Notes: generated by a model from the letters alone, not told the origin. DNA of 34,444 nucleotides from Deltaproteobacteria bacterium (GCA_024279255.1 JAJRRT010000094.1:1-34444); one strand, 5' to 3'. Shown: positions 8,154-18,390, counted from the first letter of the stretch. Program-made: numbers and translations.

Positions 8154-9232
8154 AACAGATAGATCTCTACTTGCTGCGTCATTTTCTGCGGATTTTCGGC
8201 CTGACCCTGATGGCCTGTATCGGAATCTACCTGCTGGTCGACTTCTTTGAAAAAGCGAGTAAGTTCATTGAATATAAAGCCAGCGCCGCTCAATACCTGA
8301 TCTATCTGAGCAACAGCCTGCCGTTGATCGCCATACAGGTCACGCCGCTGGTAATCCTGATGAGTATGGTCCTCACTCTGAGTGGACTGGGCCGTAGCAA
8401 CGAAATCACCGCCCTGCGTTCATGCGGACTCAGCCTTTGGCGGATCGTACGCCCCCTGATGCTGGCCGTGGCCTGCCTCACGCTCGGCTATCTGCTGATC
8501 AACGAAATCATCACCCCGATCAACACCCGGCAACTGACCCGCCTTCTCGACTACCAGCTTCAGGGAAAGCCCGAACCTTCTCTCAACAGTGATCGCATCT
8601 GGTATCGCGACGGCAACCGGATCATCAAGATTGCTGTCGCCCTCCCTGAAAAAAAACTTTTACAGGGGATTTCCATCTTTGAGATGGACAGCGATTTTCG
8701 ACTCCAACAGCGACTGCAGATTTCAGAACTTCGTTACAGCAATGATCGATGGCAGACCCCTACCGTAAAGCGACACACATTTGACCAGAGTTCAGGAGAC
8801 CTGACAGCGTCAACCGCGCTAGTCGACCAAACGATCGATCTTGGGCGAGAGCCTGCTGATTTCATTCGGGCAGTCGAACAGCGTGGTTTCAAAAACGCTC
8901 TAGATCTTTGGCAAACGAGTCGTAAACTCTCCGCCGAAGGATTTGACACCACCCGCCTGACTGTTGACCTGCACACTCGTCTGGCTGCACCATTTGCCTG
9001 CCTGATCATGGCCTTTCTCGGCGTCCCCTTCTCCCTAGGTCGCGGGCGCGGCAGCAGTATTGCGCTAGGGGTCGGCCTGAGTCTTGCGGTCGGAGTCAGC
9101 TACTTTCTGCTCCAGTCCCTCGCGCTTGCGTTCGGCTACTCCGGTGCACTTCCCCCTCTTGTCGCAGGCTGGGCTGGCAATCTTATCTTCATATTACTGG
9201 GTGTTTATCTGCTATTAAGAACGCGGGAATAA
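8150..9232 (+). CDS. lptG: LPS export permease LptG
   Basis: Partner of LptF in the LPS export ABC transporter. The 360-residue product starts at GTG 8150 inside the lptF stop (GTGA), so translation is coupled. It has the same layout as LptF: N-terminal helices with YLLVDFFEKASKF, the cytoplasmic coupling segment SGLGRSNEITALRSCGLSLWRI, a periplasmic domain and three C-terminal helices ending LLGVYLLLRTRE. lptA, lptB and lptC are not in this window. The gene is followed by a heptamer repeat array and a shared terminator. Confidence 0.92.
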   Translation: MKQIDLYLLRHFLRIFGLTLMACIGIYLLVDFFEKASKFIEYKASAAQYLIYLSNSLPLIAIQVTPLVILMSMVLTLSGLGRSNEITALRSCGLSLWRIVRPLMLAVACLTLGYLLINEIITPINTRQLTRLLDYQLQGKPEPSLNSDRIWYRDGNRIIKIAVALPEKKLLQGISIFEMDSDFRLQQRLQISELRYSNDRWQTPTVKRHTFDQSSGDLTASTALVDQTIDLGREPADFIRAVEQRGFKNALDLWQTSRKLSAEGFDTTRLTVDLHTRLAAPFACLIMAFLGVPFSLGRGRGSSIALGVGLSLAVGVSYFLLQSLALAFGYSGALPPLVAGWAGNLIFILLGVYLLLRTRE

Positions 9233-9233
9233 T

Positions 9234-9315
9234 GGTGTGAGGTGTGAGGTGTGAGGTGTGAGGTGTGAGGTGTGAGGTGTGAGGTGTGAGGTGTGAGGTG
9301 TGAGGTGTGAGGTGT
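9234..9315 (+). repeat. heptamer tandem array (GGTGTGA)11
   Basis: Eleven perfect copies of the 7-base unit GGTGTGA from 9234 to 9310, plus a partial copy. The array begins one base after the lptG stop codon. No reading frame or promoter is visible in it; it is a candidate slippage hot spot. Confidence 0.98.
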
Positions 9316-9355
9316 TGAAAACTCAAACAGCATAATCTGCAGAGCAAGCGTTATT

Positions 9356-9396
9356 TCTCGCTTCTCGCTTCTCGCTCCCCACTTCTAACTTCTTCC
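9356..9396 (-). repeat. degenerate heptamer array in opposite orientation
   Basis: Three perfect TCTCGCT units, then CCCCACT, TCTAACT and a partial unit, all in a 7-base period. On the minus strand these read as purine-rich AGCGAGA/AGTGGGG-type heptamers, the same style as the GGTGTGA array 40 bases away but in the opposite direction. Confidence 0.75.
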
Positions 9397-9400
9397 AACA

Positions 9401-9435
9401 AAAAAGCCCCGGTCGTTAGACCGGGGCTTTTTTTT
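9401..9435. terminator. bidirectional terminator between lptG and ahcY
   Basis: Long GC-rich stem (AAAAAGCCCCGGTC, loop GTTA, GACCGGGGCTTTTT) with A-run before and T-run after, so it works on both strands. It ends lptFG on the plus strand and ahcY on the minus strand. Confidence 0.93.
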
Positions 9436-9439
9436 GTAA

Positions 9440-10870
9440 TCAATACCGGTAATGGTCCGGCTTGTATGGCCCATCAACCGGGATGTCGATGTAAGCCGAC
9501 TGTTCAGCGGTCAGGGTTGTAAGCTTCGCGCCCAACTTACCCAGATGCAGGCGAGCAACCTTTTCATCGAGCATTTTCGGCAGAACGAAGACACCATTTT
9601 CGTAGCTATCACCGTTGGTGTGCAGCTCGATCTGCGCCATGACCTGATTGGTAAATGAGTTGGACATGACAAAGCTCGGATGACCAGTCGCACACCCCAG
9701 GTTAAGCAGTCGACCTTCAGCCAATACGATCACTGCGTGACCATCAGCAAATACCCACTGATCAACCTGATTGCCGTGCTCGACAGGATTCTTGATATTG
9801 ATCTTCTGGATACCAGGTGTTTTTGCCAGACTAGCCATGTCGATTTCGTTATCGAAGTGACCAATATTGCCGACAATGGCGTTGTGTTTCATCTTCGCCA
9901 TATCACTTGCAGTGATGATATTAAAGTTACCGGTGGTGGTAACAAAGATATCAGCATCCGCGACAACATCCTCAAGAGTATTAACCTCATAGCCTTCCAT
10001 CAACGCCTGTAGCGCACAGATGGGGTCGATCTCGGTCACAATAACTCGTGCACCTTGACCACGTAGTGACTGGCAGCACCCCTTACCGACGTCGCCATAA
10101 CCACAGACCACTGCGACCTTGCCTGAAATCATCACGTCTGTTGCGCGCATAATGCCGTCAACTAACGAGTGGCGACAGCCATAGACGTTATCAAACTTGC
10201 TCTTGGTGACCGCATCGTTAACATTCATTGCCGGGAAGGGCAACAGTCCGTCACGCTGCAGTTGATAAAGACGATGAACACCAGTCGTCGTCTCTTCGGT
10301 TACGCCCTTGATCGAATCCTGTATCGCTGCCCAGTCGATCCGTTTTTCACCAATGGAAGATTGAAGGCTGGAGATCAATTCGACCACATCCTCCGGATCA
10401 TCGGCACTGGCAGTTGGCATGCCCTGCTTCTGCCACTCAGCCCCTTTTAGGACCATCATGGTAGCATCACCACCATCATCGAGGATCATGTTGGGCAACT
10501 GACCATCCGGCCAATTCAATGCTTGCTCGGTACACCACCAGTACTCAGCCAGAGTTTCGCCCTTCCAGGCATAAACCGGAATCCCCGTAGCAGCGATGGC
10601 TGCAGCGGCATGGTCCTGAGTCGAGAAGATATTACAGGAGGCCCAACGGACTTCAGCACCAAGTTCAACCAGAGTCTCGATCAGAACTGCCGTCTGAATA
10701 GTCATATGCAACGAACCGGTAATACGTGCCCCGGTGAGTGGCTTAGTTGCACCACACTCCTCACGCAGAGCCATCAAACCAGGCATCTCGACCTCGGCCA
10801 TACCAATTTCACGCCGTCCGAAGGCGGCCTGCTTCATATCCGCAACTTTGCAATCAGTAAATTCACTCAT
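9440..10870 (-). CDS. ahcY: S-adenosylhomocysteine hydrolase
   Basis: NAD-dependent enzyme that splits S-adenosylhomocysteine into adenosine and homocysteine, removing the product inhibitor of methyltransferases. The 476-residue product carries GSLHMT (H55), ILDDGGDAT (D131), TKSKFD (K223, D227), the NAD loop GYGDVGKG (257-264), [13 protein letters not shown] and the C-terminal KPDHYRY that closes the active site of the neighbouring subunit. Length fits the bacterial long form with a 40-residue insert. ATG at 10870 has GAGGAG eleven bases upstream. It is preceded by sahR with a 51-base gap containing a hairpin, and is probably its co-transcribed target. Confidence 0.97.
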   Translation of the reverse strand: MSEFTDCKVADMKQAAFGRREIGMAEVEMPGLMALREECGATKPLTGARITGSLHMTIQTAVLIETLVELGAEVRWASCNIFSTQDHAAAAIAATGIPVYAWKGETLAEYWWCTEQALNWPDGQLPNMILDDGGDATMMVLKGAEWQKQGMPTASADDPEDVVELISSLQSSIGEKRIDWAAIQDSIKGVTEETTTGVHRLYQLQRDGLLPFPAMNVNDAVTKSKFDNVYGCRHSLVDGIMRATDVMISGKVAVVCGYGDVGKGCCQSLRGQGARVIVTEIDPICALQALMEGYEVNTLEDVVADADIFVTTTGNFNIITASDMAKMKHNAIVGNIGHFDNEIDMASLAKTPGIQKINIKNPVEHGNQVDQWVFADGHAVIVLAEGRLLNLGCATGHPSFVMSNSFTNQVMAQIELHTNGDSYENGVFVLPKMLDEKVARLHLGKLGAKLTTLTAEQSAYIDIPVDGPYKPDHYRY

Positions 10871-10899
10871 TTTCTTGAGAACTCCTCACATTGATTGTT

Positions 10900-10916
10900 C
10901 CGCCTACAACAGGCGG
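10900..10916 (-). promoter_or_regulatory. stem-loop between sahR and ahcY
   Basis: Perfect 6-bp GC-rich inverted repeat (CCGCCT, loop GTTGT, AGGCGG on the minus strand) in the 51-base gap. No T-run follows it. It may stabilise or separate the two cistrons. The gap is too short and lacks the motifs of a SAH riboswitch. Confidence 0.5.
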
Positions 10917-10921
10917 GTAAA

Positions 10922-11839
10922 TTAAGATTTTTTCAACCCTGTCAACATAACCCCATATTCCGATTTTGCACCATACAACGCTTCACTAAATATTTTTTCA
11001 AACCCGACCTGTCTACCCCATCCGAGCAATTCGTCCTCAGTAAATCCGAGCCACTGGTCTGCCAACTTTTCTCGCATCCACTCATCCTGATGACGTAACA
11101 GGTCGGCAATCACCAGGAACCCGCCCGGCTGCAACACCCGGAATATCTCTCTCAGTACCGTCAACGGGTCAGAGGCGTGATGCAGCACCATGTTGAGAAC
11201 CGCAGTGTCGACTAACGCCGATTCCAGGGGCAAGTGTTCCATCTCGCCCAGACGCAGGTCAACACTATCAAGACCAATCTCCTCAAGCCGCTGACGGGCA
11301 GCGACCAACATCGCAGGAGCGTGATCAACTCCGATGAGTTTTTCACTCTTAGTCCGCAGGGCCTCCAGCAGGCCACCGGTACCGACACCAATCTCCAACA
11401 AACATCGAGAATGCGGCAAACTCAGCAGCAACCTCTCAGTATACTCCGGGGTTGGCAATAACTGCCTGGCAAGCTTATCCCAATCGCGGGCATGGCGATT
11501 GAAGAAGAATTGACTCCTCTCACGTCTGGCTGCCAAGACAGTAACCACTGCGGCTCTATCTGCTACCGAATCCGCCAAGAGTTCAAACTCAGATTCAAGC
11601 AAGGGGAGCAGACGCTCAGCGAACGGGTCGACCGGAAGCAAGCGATAATAGGCCCAAGTCCCCTCGCGTTTGACTGATAACAGGCCCGCCTCAAGCAAAA
11701 TTTTCAAATGACGTGAAATACGCGACTGCCCCATCCGCAGGATCATTAACAGCTCCTGAACGGTGAATTCCCCCTGCTGTAAAACATTCAACAGCCGCAA
11801 GCGGGTCGGATCAGCCAACGATTTGAAAATTTCGAGCAT
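10922..11839 (-). CDS. sahR: SahR-like regulator: ArsR HTH fused to SAM-methyltransferase-like domain
   Basis: Residues 1-85 form an ArsR/SmtB winged helix (SLADPTRLRLLNVLQQGEFTV, recognition helix region GQSRISRHLKILLEAGL). From about residue 110 comes a class I SAM-methyltransferase fold with motif I LEIGVGTGG (148-156), acidic D172 and LNMVLHHASDP, then RVLQPGGFLVI. No cysteine or histidine metal site typical of ArsR is evident. SahR regulators of the methyl cycle, known from Desulfovibrio and other proteobacteria, sense S-adenosylhomocysteine and sit beside ahcY; the adjacency here and the palindrome in its promoter fit this. The fused domain is probably an effector-binding domain, though a real methyltransferase activity is not excluded. 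305 residues, ATG at 11839. Confidence 0.82.
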   Translation of the reverse strand: MLEIFKSLADPTRLRLLNVLQQGEFTVQELLMILRMGQSRISRHLKILLEAGLLSVKREGTWAYYRLLPVDPFAERLLPLLESEFELLADSVADRAAVVTVLAARRERSQFFFNRHARDWDKLARQLLPTPEYTERLLLSLPHSRCLLEIGVGTGGLLEALRTKSEKLIGVDHAPAMLVAARQRLEEIGLDSVDLRLGEMEHLPLESALVDTAVLNMVLHHASDPLTVLREIFRVLQPGGFLVIADLLRHQDEWMREKLADQWLGFTEDELLGWGRQVGFEKIFSEALYGAKSEYGVMLTGLKKS

Positions 11840-11869
11840 GCCTATATCCGCTTTGCTGGAACCAACAAG

Positions 11870-11885
11870 ATCAAGAATTCTTGAT
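11870..11885 (-). promoter_or_regulatory. 16-bp palindromic operator, probably for SahR
   Basis: ATCAAGAATTCTTGAT is a perfect palindrome with the TCAA-N6-TTGA form seen in ArsR-family operators. It overlaps the predicted -10 and start point of the sahR-ahcY promoter, the right place for repression by SahR itself. Confidence 0.7.
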
Positions 11886-11912
11886 ATATCTAAAAACAGG
11901 AGACCGGGTCAA
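11883..11912 (-). promoter_or_regulatory. predicted promoter of sahR-ahcY
   Basis: Minus-strand TTGACC (11907-11912), 18-base spacer, TATATC (11883-11888); a 17-base spacing to ATATAT is equally possible. The start point would fall in or beside the palindrome. Confidence 0.6.
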
Positions 11913-12038
11913 GCTTTTTATACTTTTTGACAAAATCAAGAAGTTAAACTGAGAGGTTCTTACGAAGACATTCGCAGGCGTCGTTACCACAAGGCCAAAT
12001 ACAAATGAAATAATCTAAATAGGTTACAATTTGAAACC

Positions 12039-13115
12039 TTAGAGCTTCGACCGAACAGTGCTTTCAGTAAAAAGTAATACGAACCATGTTGAATAAAACC
12101 AGAGCCACAGCAAAAACGTCGCAGTTAATCGACCAAGCAGATTGTTGGTCAACAGGTTATAGAGAGGTTCAAACAGATTAACCCAACGCGTTTTCCCCTG
12201 CCCGACCGGAACATTTTTTTTAAATGCGCGTTTGGCATCCAAGGCAAAAGCCAGTTGCCAGGCATGGCCCCGTATATAACTACCGCTGCGATACCAGATA
12301 CCTAACCGTTGCTTAAGTGGAAGCCTCTTCATACTGCGTCTGACCTGCCTGAAAAAAGGACGAATACGAAGAGTTTCCTCCGCCCCCTGCTGGCGATAAA
12401 CCGAAATGGCGTCGGTAAAGAAATCTTCCCAGCCGATGCTGCGAAAACACATAATCAGTGCGTTGAGCAACTGGCGCTGCCAGAGGCCTTCGGTCTCAAA
12501 ACGCCGCGCAGAGGTTGATATCTCGCTCGGCAAGAGGACCCAACGACCGATTCGACGCAGACGCTCGGCAAAATCAGTATCCTCCATCACCGGTAAATTC
12601 TCACGGAAATGCCCGACACGCTGAAAGGTTTCGCGATTTAAAAGAAAGCCCTGATCGCCATGAATACATTCCTCACGTGGCAATCGCGTCTTCCATTCAT
12701 AATAGTAATATCCCGCGCTTGGTTCCCGACTCTCAGTGTGGCGAAAATGAAGTGGAAAACGCCCGGCAACCAGATTCGTCTTGAAGTCCTTCATCAGATC
12801 CAGGCCACGTCGCAACGCCAGTTCGTCCTGAAAACGACTATCAACATGAAGTAACAACAGCCAACTGGTGCGTGCTTTAGCAATGCCGGCGTTCAGCTGT
12901 CGGCCGCGCCCTTTTTCACCGACATGCAAAGAGATAGGGTATCCACAAAAACGTCGATATTCGGCAACAATCGCTGCAGGGTTATCTATTGAACCCCCAT
13001 CACTGAGGATGACTTCAAAATCGATATTCGTCTGTCGCAGCAAATCTGTGAGCAGACAGCGGAGCTGTTCCTCTTCATTGAGGATCGGCACTATGATTGA
13101 AAGTTCTGGTGTCAT
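12039..13115 (-). CDS. family 2 glycosyltransferase with C-terminal membrane segment
   Basis: The N-terminus is a GT-A fold: LSIIVPILNEEEQL (5-18), VILSDGGSIDNP (35-46), GRGRQLNAGIAKA and LLLHVDSRF, where H-V-D-S-R replaces the usual DxD. Further motifs, HGDQGFLLNRETF and VMEDTDFAERLRRIG followed by TSARRFE, resemble the TIGR04283 group (named for genes near selenocysteine/radical-SAM loci). After about residue 250 there is a basic tail and one hydrophobic helix (about 330-352) that would anchor it to the membrane. Donor and acceptor are unknown. It stands alone between sahR and eno; I saw no sugar-pathway partners. ATG at 13115 lacks an obvious ribosome site. Confidence 0.85.
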   Translation of the reverse strand: MTPELSIIVPILNEEEQLRCLLTDLLRQTNIDFEVILSDGGSIDNPAAIVAEYRRFCGYPISLHVGEKGRGRQLNAGIAKARTSWLLLLHVDSRFQDELALRRGLDLMKDFKTNLVAGRFPLHFRHTESREPSAGYYYYEWKTRLPREECIHGDQGFLLNRETFQRVGHFRENLPVMEDTDFAERLRRIGRWVLLPSEISTSARRFETEGLWQRQLLNALIMCFRSIGWEDFFTDAISVYRQQGAEETLRIRPFFRQVRRSMKRLPLKQRLGIWYRSGSYIRGHAWQLAFALDAKRAFKKNVPVGQGKTRWVNLFEPLYNLLTNNLLGRLTATFLLWLWFYSTWFVLLFTESTVRSKL

Positions 13116-13126
13116 GGAAATGATAA

Positions 13127-14566
<1,440 letters not shown>

Positions 14567-14590
14567 TCTCTGGTTACATATTTGGAACAA

Positions 14591-14625
14591 AAAACGCCAA
14601 GGAGTTAGCTCCTTGGCGTTTTTTT
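14591..14625. terminator. bidirectional terminator after eno
   Basis: Stem AAAACGCCAAGGAG, loop TTAG, CTCCTTGGCGTTTT with A-run and T-run on either side. It serves eno on the plus strand and the small membrane-protein gene on the minus strand. Confidence 0.93.
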
Positions 14626-14646
14626 GTTTCATCATAACTCTCAGTC

Positions 14647-15039
14647 TCAGAGGGGATAAATTCGGTAACTGCTCCCTTTTTTTTCTCGCCTCAACTGACC
14701 TGATTGATCTAGCTGACGGAGCAGTTTCTGCAGTTCGCGCCGATCATTATCTGGGAATTTGTCGTAAATTTCAGCCTGAGCCAAACCAGGTGAACCTTCA
14801 ACCGCTAACACGATCTGATCGTTCAGACTCATATCTTCAGACAGGGCATCATTATCTTCCACCTTCTGCGCGGGTCCTGAAGAGACGAGTTCAATGTCAG
14901 GCTCAATGACCGAATCATCCTCCTCAACGAGAGCGTGCTGATCCGCTCGAATCTCACGTTCAATTTTGAGCAGACGTTGGTAGACATAGTAACCAGCAAC
15001 GACAAAGGCAATCAACAACAGGATAAAGAACAAATTCAT
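14647..15039 (-). CDS. small membrane-anchored protein with winged-helix-like C-terminus
   Basis: I do not recognise the family. The 130-residue product starts with one transmembrane helix (about residues 3-20) followed by a short basic/acidic coiled region, an acidic low-complexity linker (residues 37-68) and a C-terminal folded part. That part (LNDQIVLAVEGSPGLAQAEI, then ELQKLLRQLDQSGQLRREKKG) looks like a winged-helix domain: helix, turn, helix, wing. With the N-terminus in the membrane, the domain is probably cytoplasmic. ATG at 15039, three bases after the stop of the zinc-ribbon gene, with GGAGG upstream. Coupled to that gene, so they likely act together. Confidence 0.8.
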   Translation of the reverse strand: MNLFFILLLIAFVVAGYYVYQRLLKIEREIRADQHALVEEDDSVIEPDIELVSSGPAQKVEDNDALSEDMSLNDQIVLAVEGSPGLAQAEIYDKFPDNDRRELQKLLRQLDQSGQLRREKKGSSYRIYPL

Positions 15040-15042
15040 ATG

Positions 15043-15363
15043 CTAGTTCTCCTCCTCAGCGGTATCAGTCTCTTCTTGACGGAACCAAAGATCAAACCAA
15101 CTGCGATGATCTTTTTCGGCGAGAGTTTTCAGATCATTTGGACCCAGCCAGACTCCCCCACAACCGCAACAGCGATCTAAAGGAACCTCACGAAAAGTCA
15201 TCGGCTCAAGAACCTCCCCGCACTTGGGGCAATGATTGTGACAATGAGACTTGATCAGGGTCTCTTCGGCATCCTGTTTCATCTGATTGATAAGTTTTTG
15301 TTCCTGACGATGAAAGTATTCATTTTCGATGGCTTTTTTGCGATCGTCCCAAGCGTCTTTCAT
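15043..15363 (-). CDS. TFIIB-type zinc-ribbon protein
   Basis: A 106-residue soluble protein with a charged helical N-terminus (residues 1-38, likely coiled coil) and a zf-TFIIB zinc ribbon: C45-P-K-C48, then C65-C-G-C68-GGVWLGPNDLKTL, the typical CxxC...CxxCGGxWL pattern. Additional C41 and H40/H42/H44 lie just before. A tryptophan-rich and acidic tail ends the protein. ATG at 15363 is chosen because a perfect AGGAGGTG lies just upstream; an earlier in-frame start is not supported. Function unknown; zf-TFIIB proteins of this size are common and mostly uncharacterised. Confidence 0.85.
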   Translation of the reverse strand: MKDAWDDRKKAIENEYFHRQEQKLINQMKQDAEETLIKSHCHNHCPKCGEVLEPMTFREVPLDRCCGCGGVWLGPNDLKTLAEKDHRSWFDLWFRQEETDTAEEEN

Positions 15364-15445
15364 ATGCACCTCCTCGGCTGAGAAGAAAAATTCCAAACTC
15401 TCTTCACATTATACCTGAAGGAACCCAGCCAACAACATCCCGAAA

Positions 15446-16363
15446 CTAAATCAGTCGATATCGGCCAGCACCAAATGCTGCCCCCTTACCGATTCCGAAC
15501 AATTCGCCGATCACGAGTAGCGGCCAAAGCTCCTCAAGTTTGTTCCCACGAAGGACAACCGAACCACTCAACCCACCGGCATCTTCATGCTTTTGCAGGG
15601 GCCGCCAATCTTGCCAATGTAATCGGTTCTCTGACTCAACTAAAGTGGCTGCGCTCTCAAGTAAATGACCCGTATCAAAAACATCTTCAAGGTCAGCCCA
15701 GGTTGCGAGCATCCCAGTGACACGCCGCAAAATAAAGGGGAAGATCTCGTCAAAACCAGAACGAAACAACGGCCTGGAATTTTTCAATAAACGCGCAGGA
15801 GTCATAAATTCAAATTTAACCGAAGTCCCGATCAAGACATCAAAATGCTGGCTCAAGTCTGAAATTGTCGGTGCTATCGAGAATTCTCCACCATTCCAGA
15901 GCTCCCTAGCTACGGAGTCTCCTGAGTCCTCATCAATCGACTCCAAATGAAAACGACCTGCTTTGCCACAAAGGCCAACAGGCCCAAGGGCTTCAAGCAA
16001 GCGGGTAAAAGATTCAACCAGCAACATACCCTGAGCAAAAAAACAGACGTGTAGAGTCAGCTGATCCCCAGCGACATATTTCTGTGGGTGCAAACTGTCG
16101 ATCCGTAAAATAAATCCAGGTGCTGGTTGCTGAACGCGACGCAGCAGGACCGGATCTGTCGGAAGATTAGGCAACAGCAGGGTTCTAAATTCAGAATGGC
16201 TCAGGCTGCGGCTAAAATCACTTTTAAGCACGCGACTCAATTCGCGACGCAAACGCAGCAGTGCGTAAGCTGGCAATAAAAAATCCTCATCAAATCGGAT
16301 ATTAAAACGAAGTGAAGTGTAATCAGCCCGTCGCATTTTTTTTTCTAGCGATCCGTCAATCAT
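15446..16363 (-). CDS. Cas6-family RAMP protein, no CRISPR locus nearby
   Basis: The 305-residue product matches the CRISPR_Cas6 C-terminal pattern: W-x-D-x9-EDAGGLSGSVVLRG, LWPLLVIGELFGIGKG and the terminal glycine-rich RAMP loop GIGKGAAFGAGRYRLI (290-305). Cas6 enzymes cut CRISPR repeat RNA. The N-terminal half (SLRFNIRFDEDFLLPAYALLRLRRELSR) is less clear, and the catalytic residue cannot be assigned; histidines occur around residues 57-105. No array or other cas gene lies in the window. It could be a trans-acting Cas6 serving an array elsewhere, or a Cas6-derived protein with a housekeeping RNA role. ATG at 16363 has only a weak ribosome site; ATG nine codons later is possible. Confidence 0.75.
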   Translation of the reverse strand: MIDGSLEKKMRRADYTSLRFNIRFDEDFLLPAYALLRLRRELSRVLKSDFSRSLSHSEFRTLLLPNLPTDPVLLRRVQQPAPGFILRIDSLHPQKYVAGDQLTLHVCFFAQGMLLVESFTRLLEALGPVGLCGKAGRFHLESIDEDSGDSVARELWNGGEFSIAPTISDLSQHFDVLIGTSVKFEFMTPARLLKNSRPLFRSGFDEIFPFILRRVTGMLATWADLEDVFDTGHLLESAATLVESENRLHWQDWRPLQKHEDAGGLSGSVVLRGNKLEELWPLLVIGELFGIGKGAAFGAGRYRLI

Positions 16364-16379
16364 TTCAATAGACTCTTTC

Positions 16380-16408
16380 TTGCACGCATTCTGTGATTCT
16401 GCTATACG
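16380..16408 (+). promoter_or_regulatory. possible promoter of tgt
   Basis: TTGCAC, 17-base spacer, TATACG on the plus strand, 57 bases before the tgt ATG. Matches are modest. Confidence 0.4.
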
Positions 16409-16413
16409 TCTAG

Positions 16414-17601
<1,188 letters not shown>

Positions 17602-17662
17602 CGTTAAGCCAAAGAGACACAACGCCGACAGCAAGTAAAAGGACAAAAACTCAAGAATAAGA

Positions 17663-17908
17663 TTAGCCGCACGAACCACCAGCGCCGTCGGCGCGCACTT
17701 CAAGTAATGAACTCTGTTCAGTTTTGCAGTCTGGGCACTCAAAGACCCGTGTATCATGCCACCAGGGTTCCTGTCCCCAATAGGTCGGGTTGCCTATCGA
17801 ATCGATATGCCGGACAACGTTGAAATTCTTTGGTTCATCACAAGCCTCGCAGAACAACCATACCTGACCAGCAGCACAGGCTTGTAAAAATTCACCAGGG
17901 TTAGACAT
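17663..17908 (-). CDS. small zinc-ribbon protein, function unknown
   Basis: An 81-residue protein with two CxxC knuckles 35 residues apart (C20-EA-C23 and C58-PD-C61), typical of a zinc ribbon, and a WWHDTRVFECPDCKTEQSS segment. The tail is glycine-rich and ends GGSCG. No family is recognised. ATG at 17908 has GGAG five bases upstream and is preferred over an ATG two codons earlier. It faces tgt tail to tail and lies beyond the csp terminator, so it is probably transcribed on its own. Confidence 0.75.
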   Translation of the reverse strand: MSNPGEFLQACAAGQVWLFCEACDEPKNFNVVRHIDSIGNPTYWGQEPWWHDTRVFECPDCKTEQSSLLEVRADGAGGSCG

Positions 17909-17983
17909 AAGCACTCCTCTCTCCTCGCATTCCTGTTTTAGCTTATTACAGTCTATAGATTACAGACAACGAACAAGACCCAC

Positions 17984-18015
17984 AAAAAAGAGGGCCGACA
18001 AAAGTCGGCCCTCTT
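17984..18015 (-). terminator. terminator of the cold-shock gene
   Basis: Minus-strand stem AAGAGGGCCGAC, loop TTTT, GTCGGCCCTCTT followed by a run of T. It lies about 20 bases after the csp stop. Confidence 0.92.
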
Positions 18016-18037
18016 AATTCATCAACTGAGTTAATTC

Positions 18038-18238
18038 TCAGATTTTGACGATGTTACTTGCCTGAGGACCTTTTTGGCCTTCGGACACATCAAAGCTGAC
18101 CCGCTCGCCTTCGTTGAGAGATTTGAAGCCCTCACCTGAAATTGCCGAGAAATGTGCGAACACATCAGGACCATTGTCCTGCTCGATAAAACCAAAACCT
18201 TTAGCGTCGTTGAACCATTTAACAGTACCTTCAGCCAT
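18038..18238 (-). CDS. cold-shock domain protein (CspA family)
   Basis: A 66-residue single-domain nucleic-acid chaperone: [12 protein letters not shown] (RNP1) and DVFAHFSAI (RNP2) are intact, with the usual acidic loop and the PQASNIVKI end. Binds single-stranded RNA/DNA and melts mRNA structure. ATG at 18238 has AAGGAG eight bases upstream; an upstream in-frame extension is not a gene part. The leader is about 105 bases long, as often found in cold-shock mRNAs, and starts from a strong promoter that overlaps an inverted repeat. Whether it is cold-induced cannot be told. Confidence 0.95.
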   Translation of the reverse strand: MAEGTVKWFNDAKGFGFIEQDNGPDVFAHFSAISGEGFKSLNEGERVSFDVSEGQKGPQASNIVKI

Positions 18239-18351
18239 CTTTTCTACTCCTTGTTCTTCACTGTGGAAAAAAACTGCCTCATCGAAGACAGACAAGCAGG
18301 TCATCCCCCCTGATGGGCAGACCCACATACAACTCTAATAAATCAAACGCA

Positions 18352-18380
18352 ATTAAACGTGTAGATTCACCTGTTGTCAA
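18352..18380 (-). promoter_or_regulatory. strong sigma-70 promoter of the cold-shock gene
   Basis: Minus-strand TTGACA, 17-base spacer, TTTAAT: perfect -35 and a five-of-six -10. Start point near 18345. Confidence 0.8.
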
Positions 18381-18390
18381 GCAACAGGTG
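18368..18390. promoter_or_regulatory. inverted repeat over the csp -35 box
   Basis: CACCTGTTG, 5 bases, CAACAGGTG: a perfect 9-bp inverted repeat that contains part of the -35 hexamer. It has no T-run in the minus direction, so it looks like an operator; a structure in an incoming rlpA transcript is an alternative. Confidence 0.5.

Noticed and set aside
9234..9396. CRISPR array
   Set aside because: The unit is 7 bases with no spacers; it is a microsatellite, not a repeat-spacer array.
10871..10921. SAH riboswitch before ahcY
   Set aside because: The gap is only 51 bases, with one simple hairpin; no riboswitch core is visible, and a SahR gene is present.
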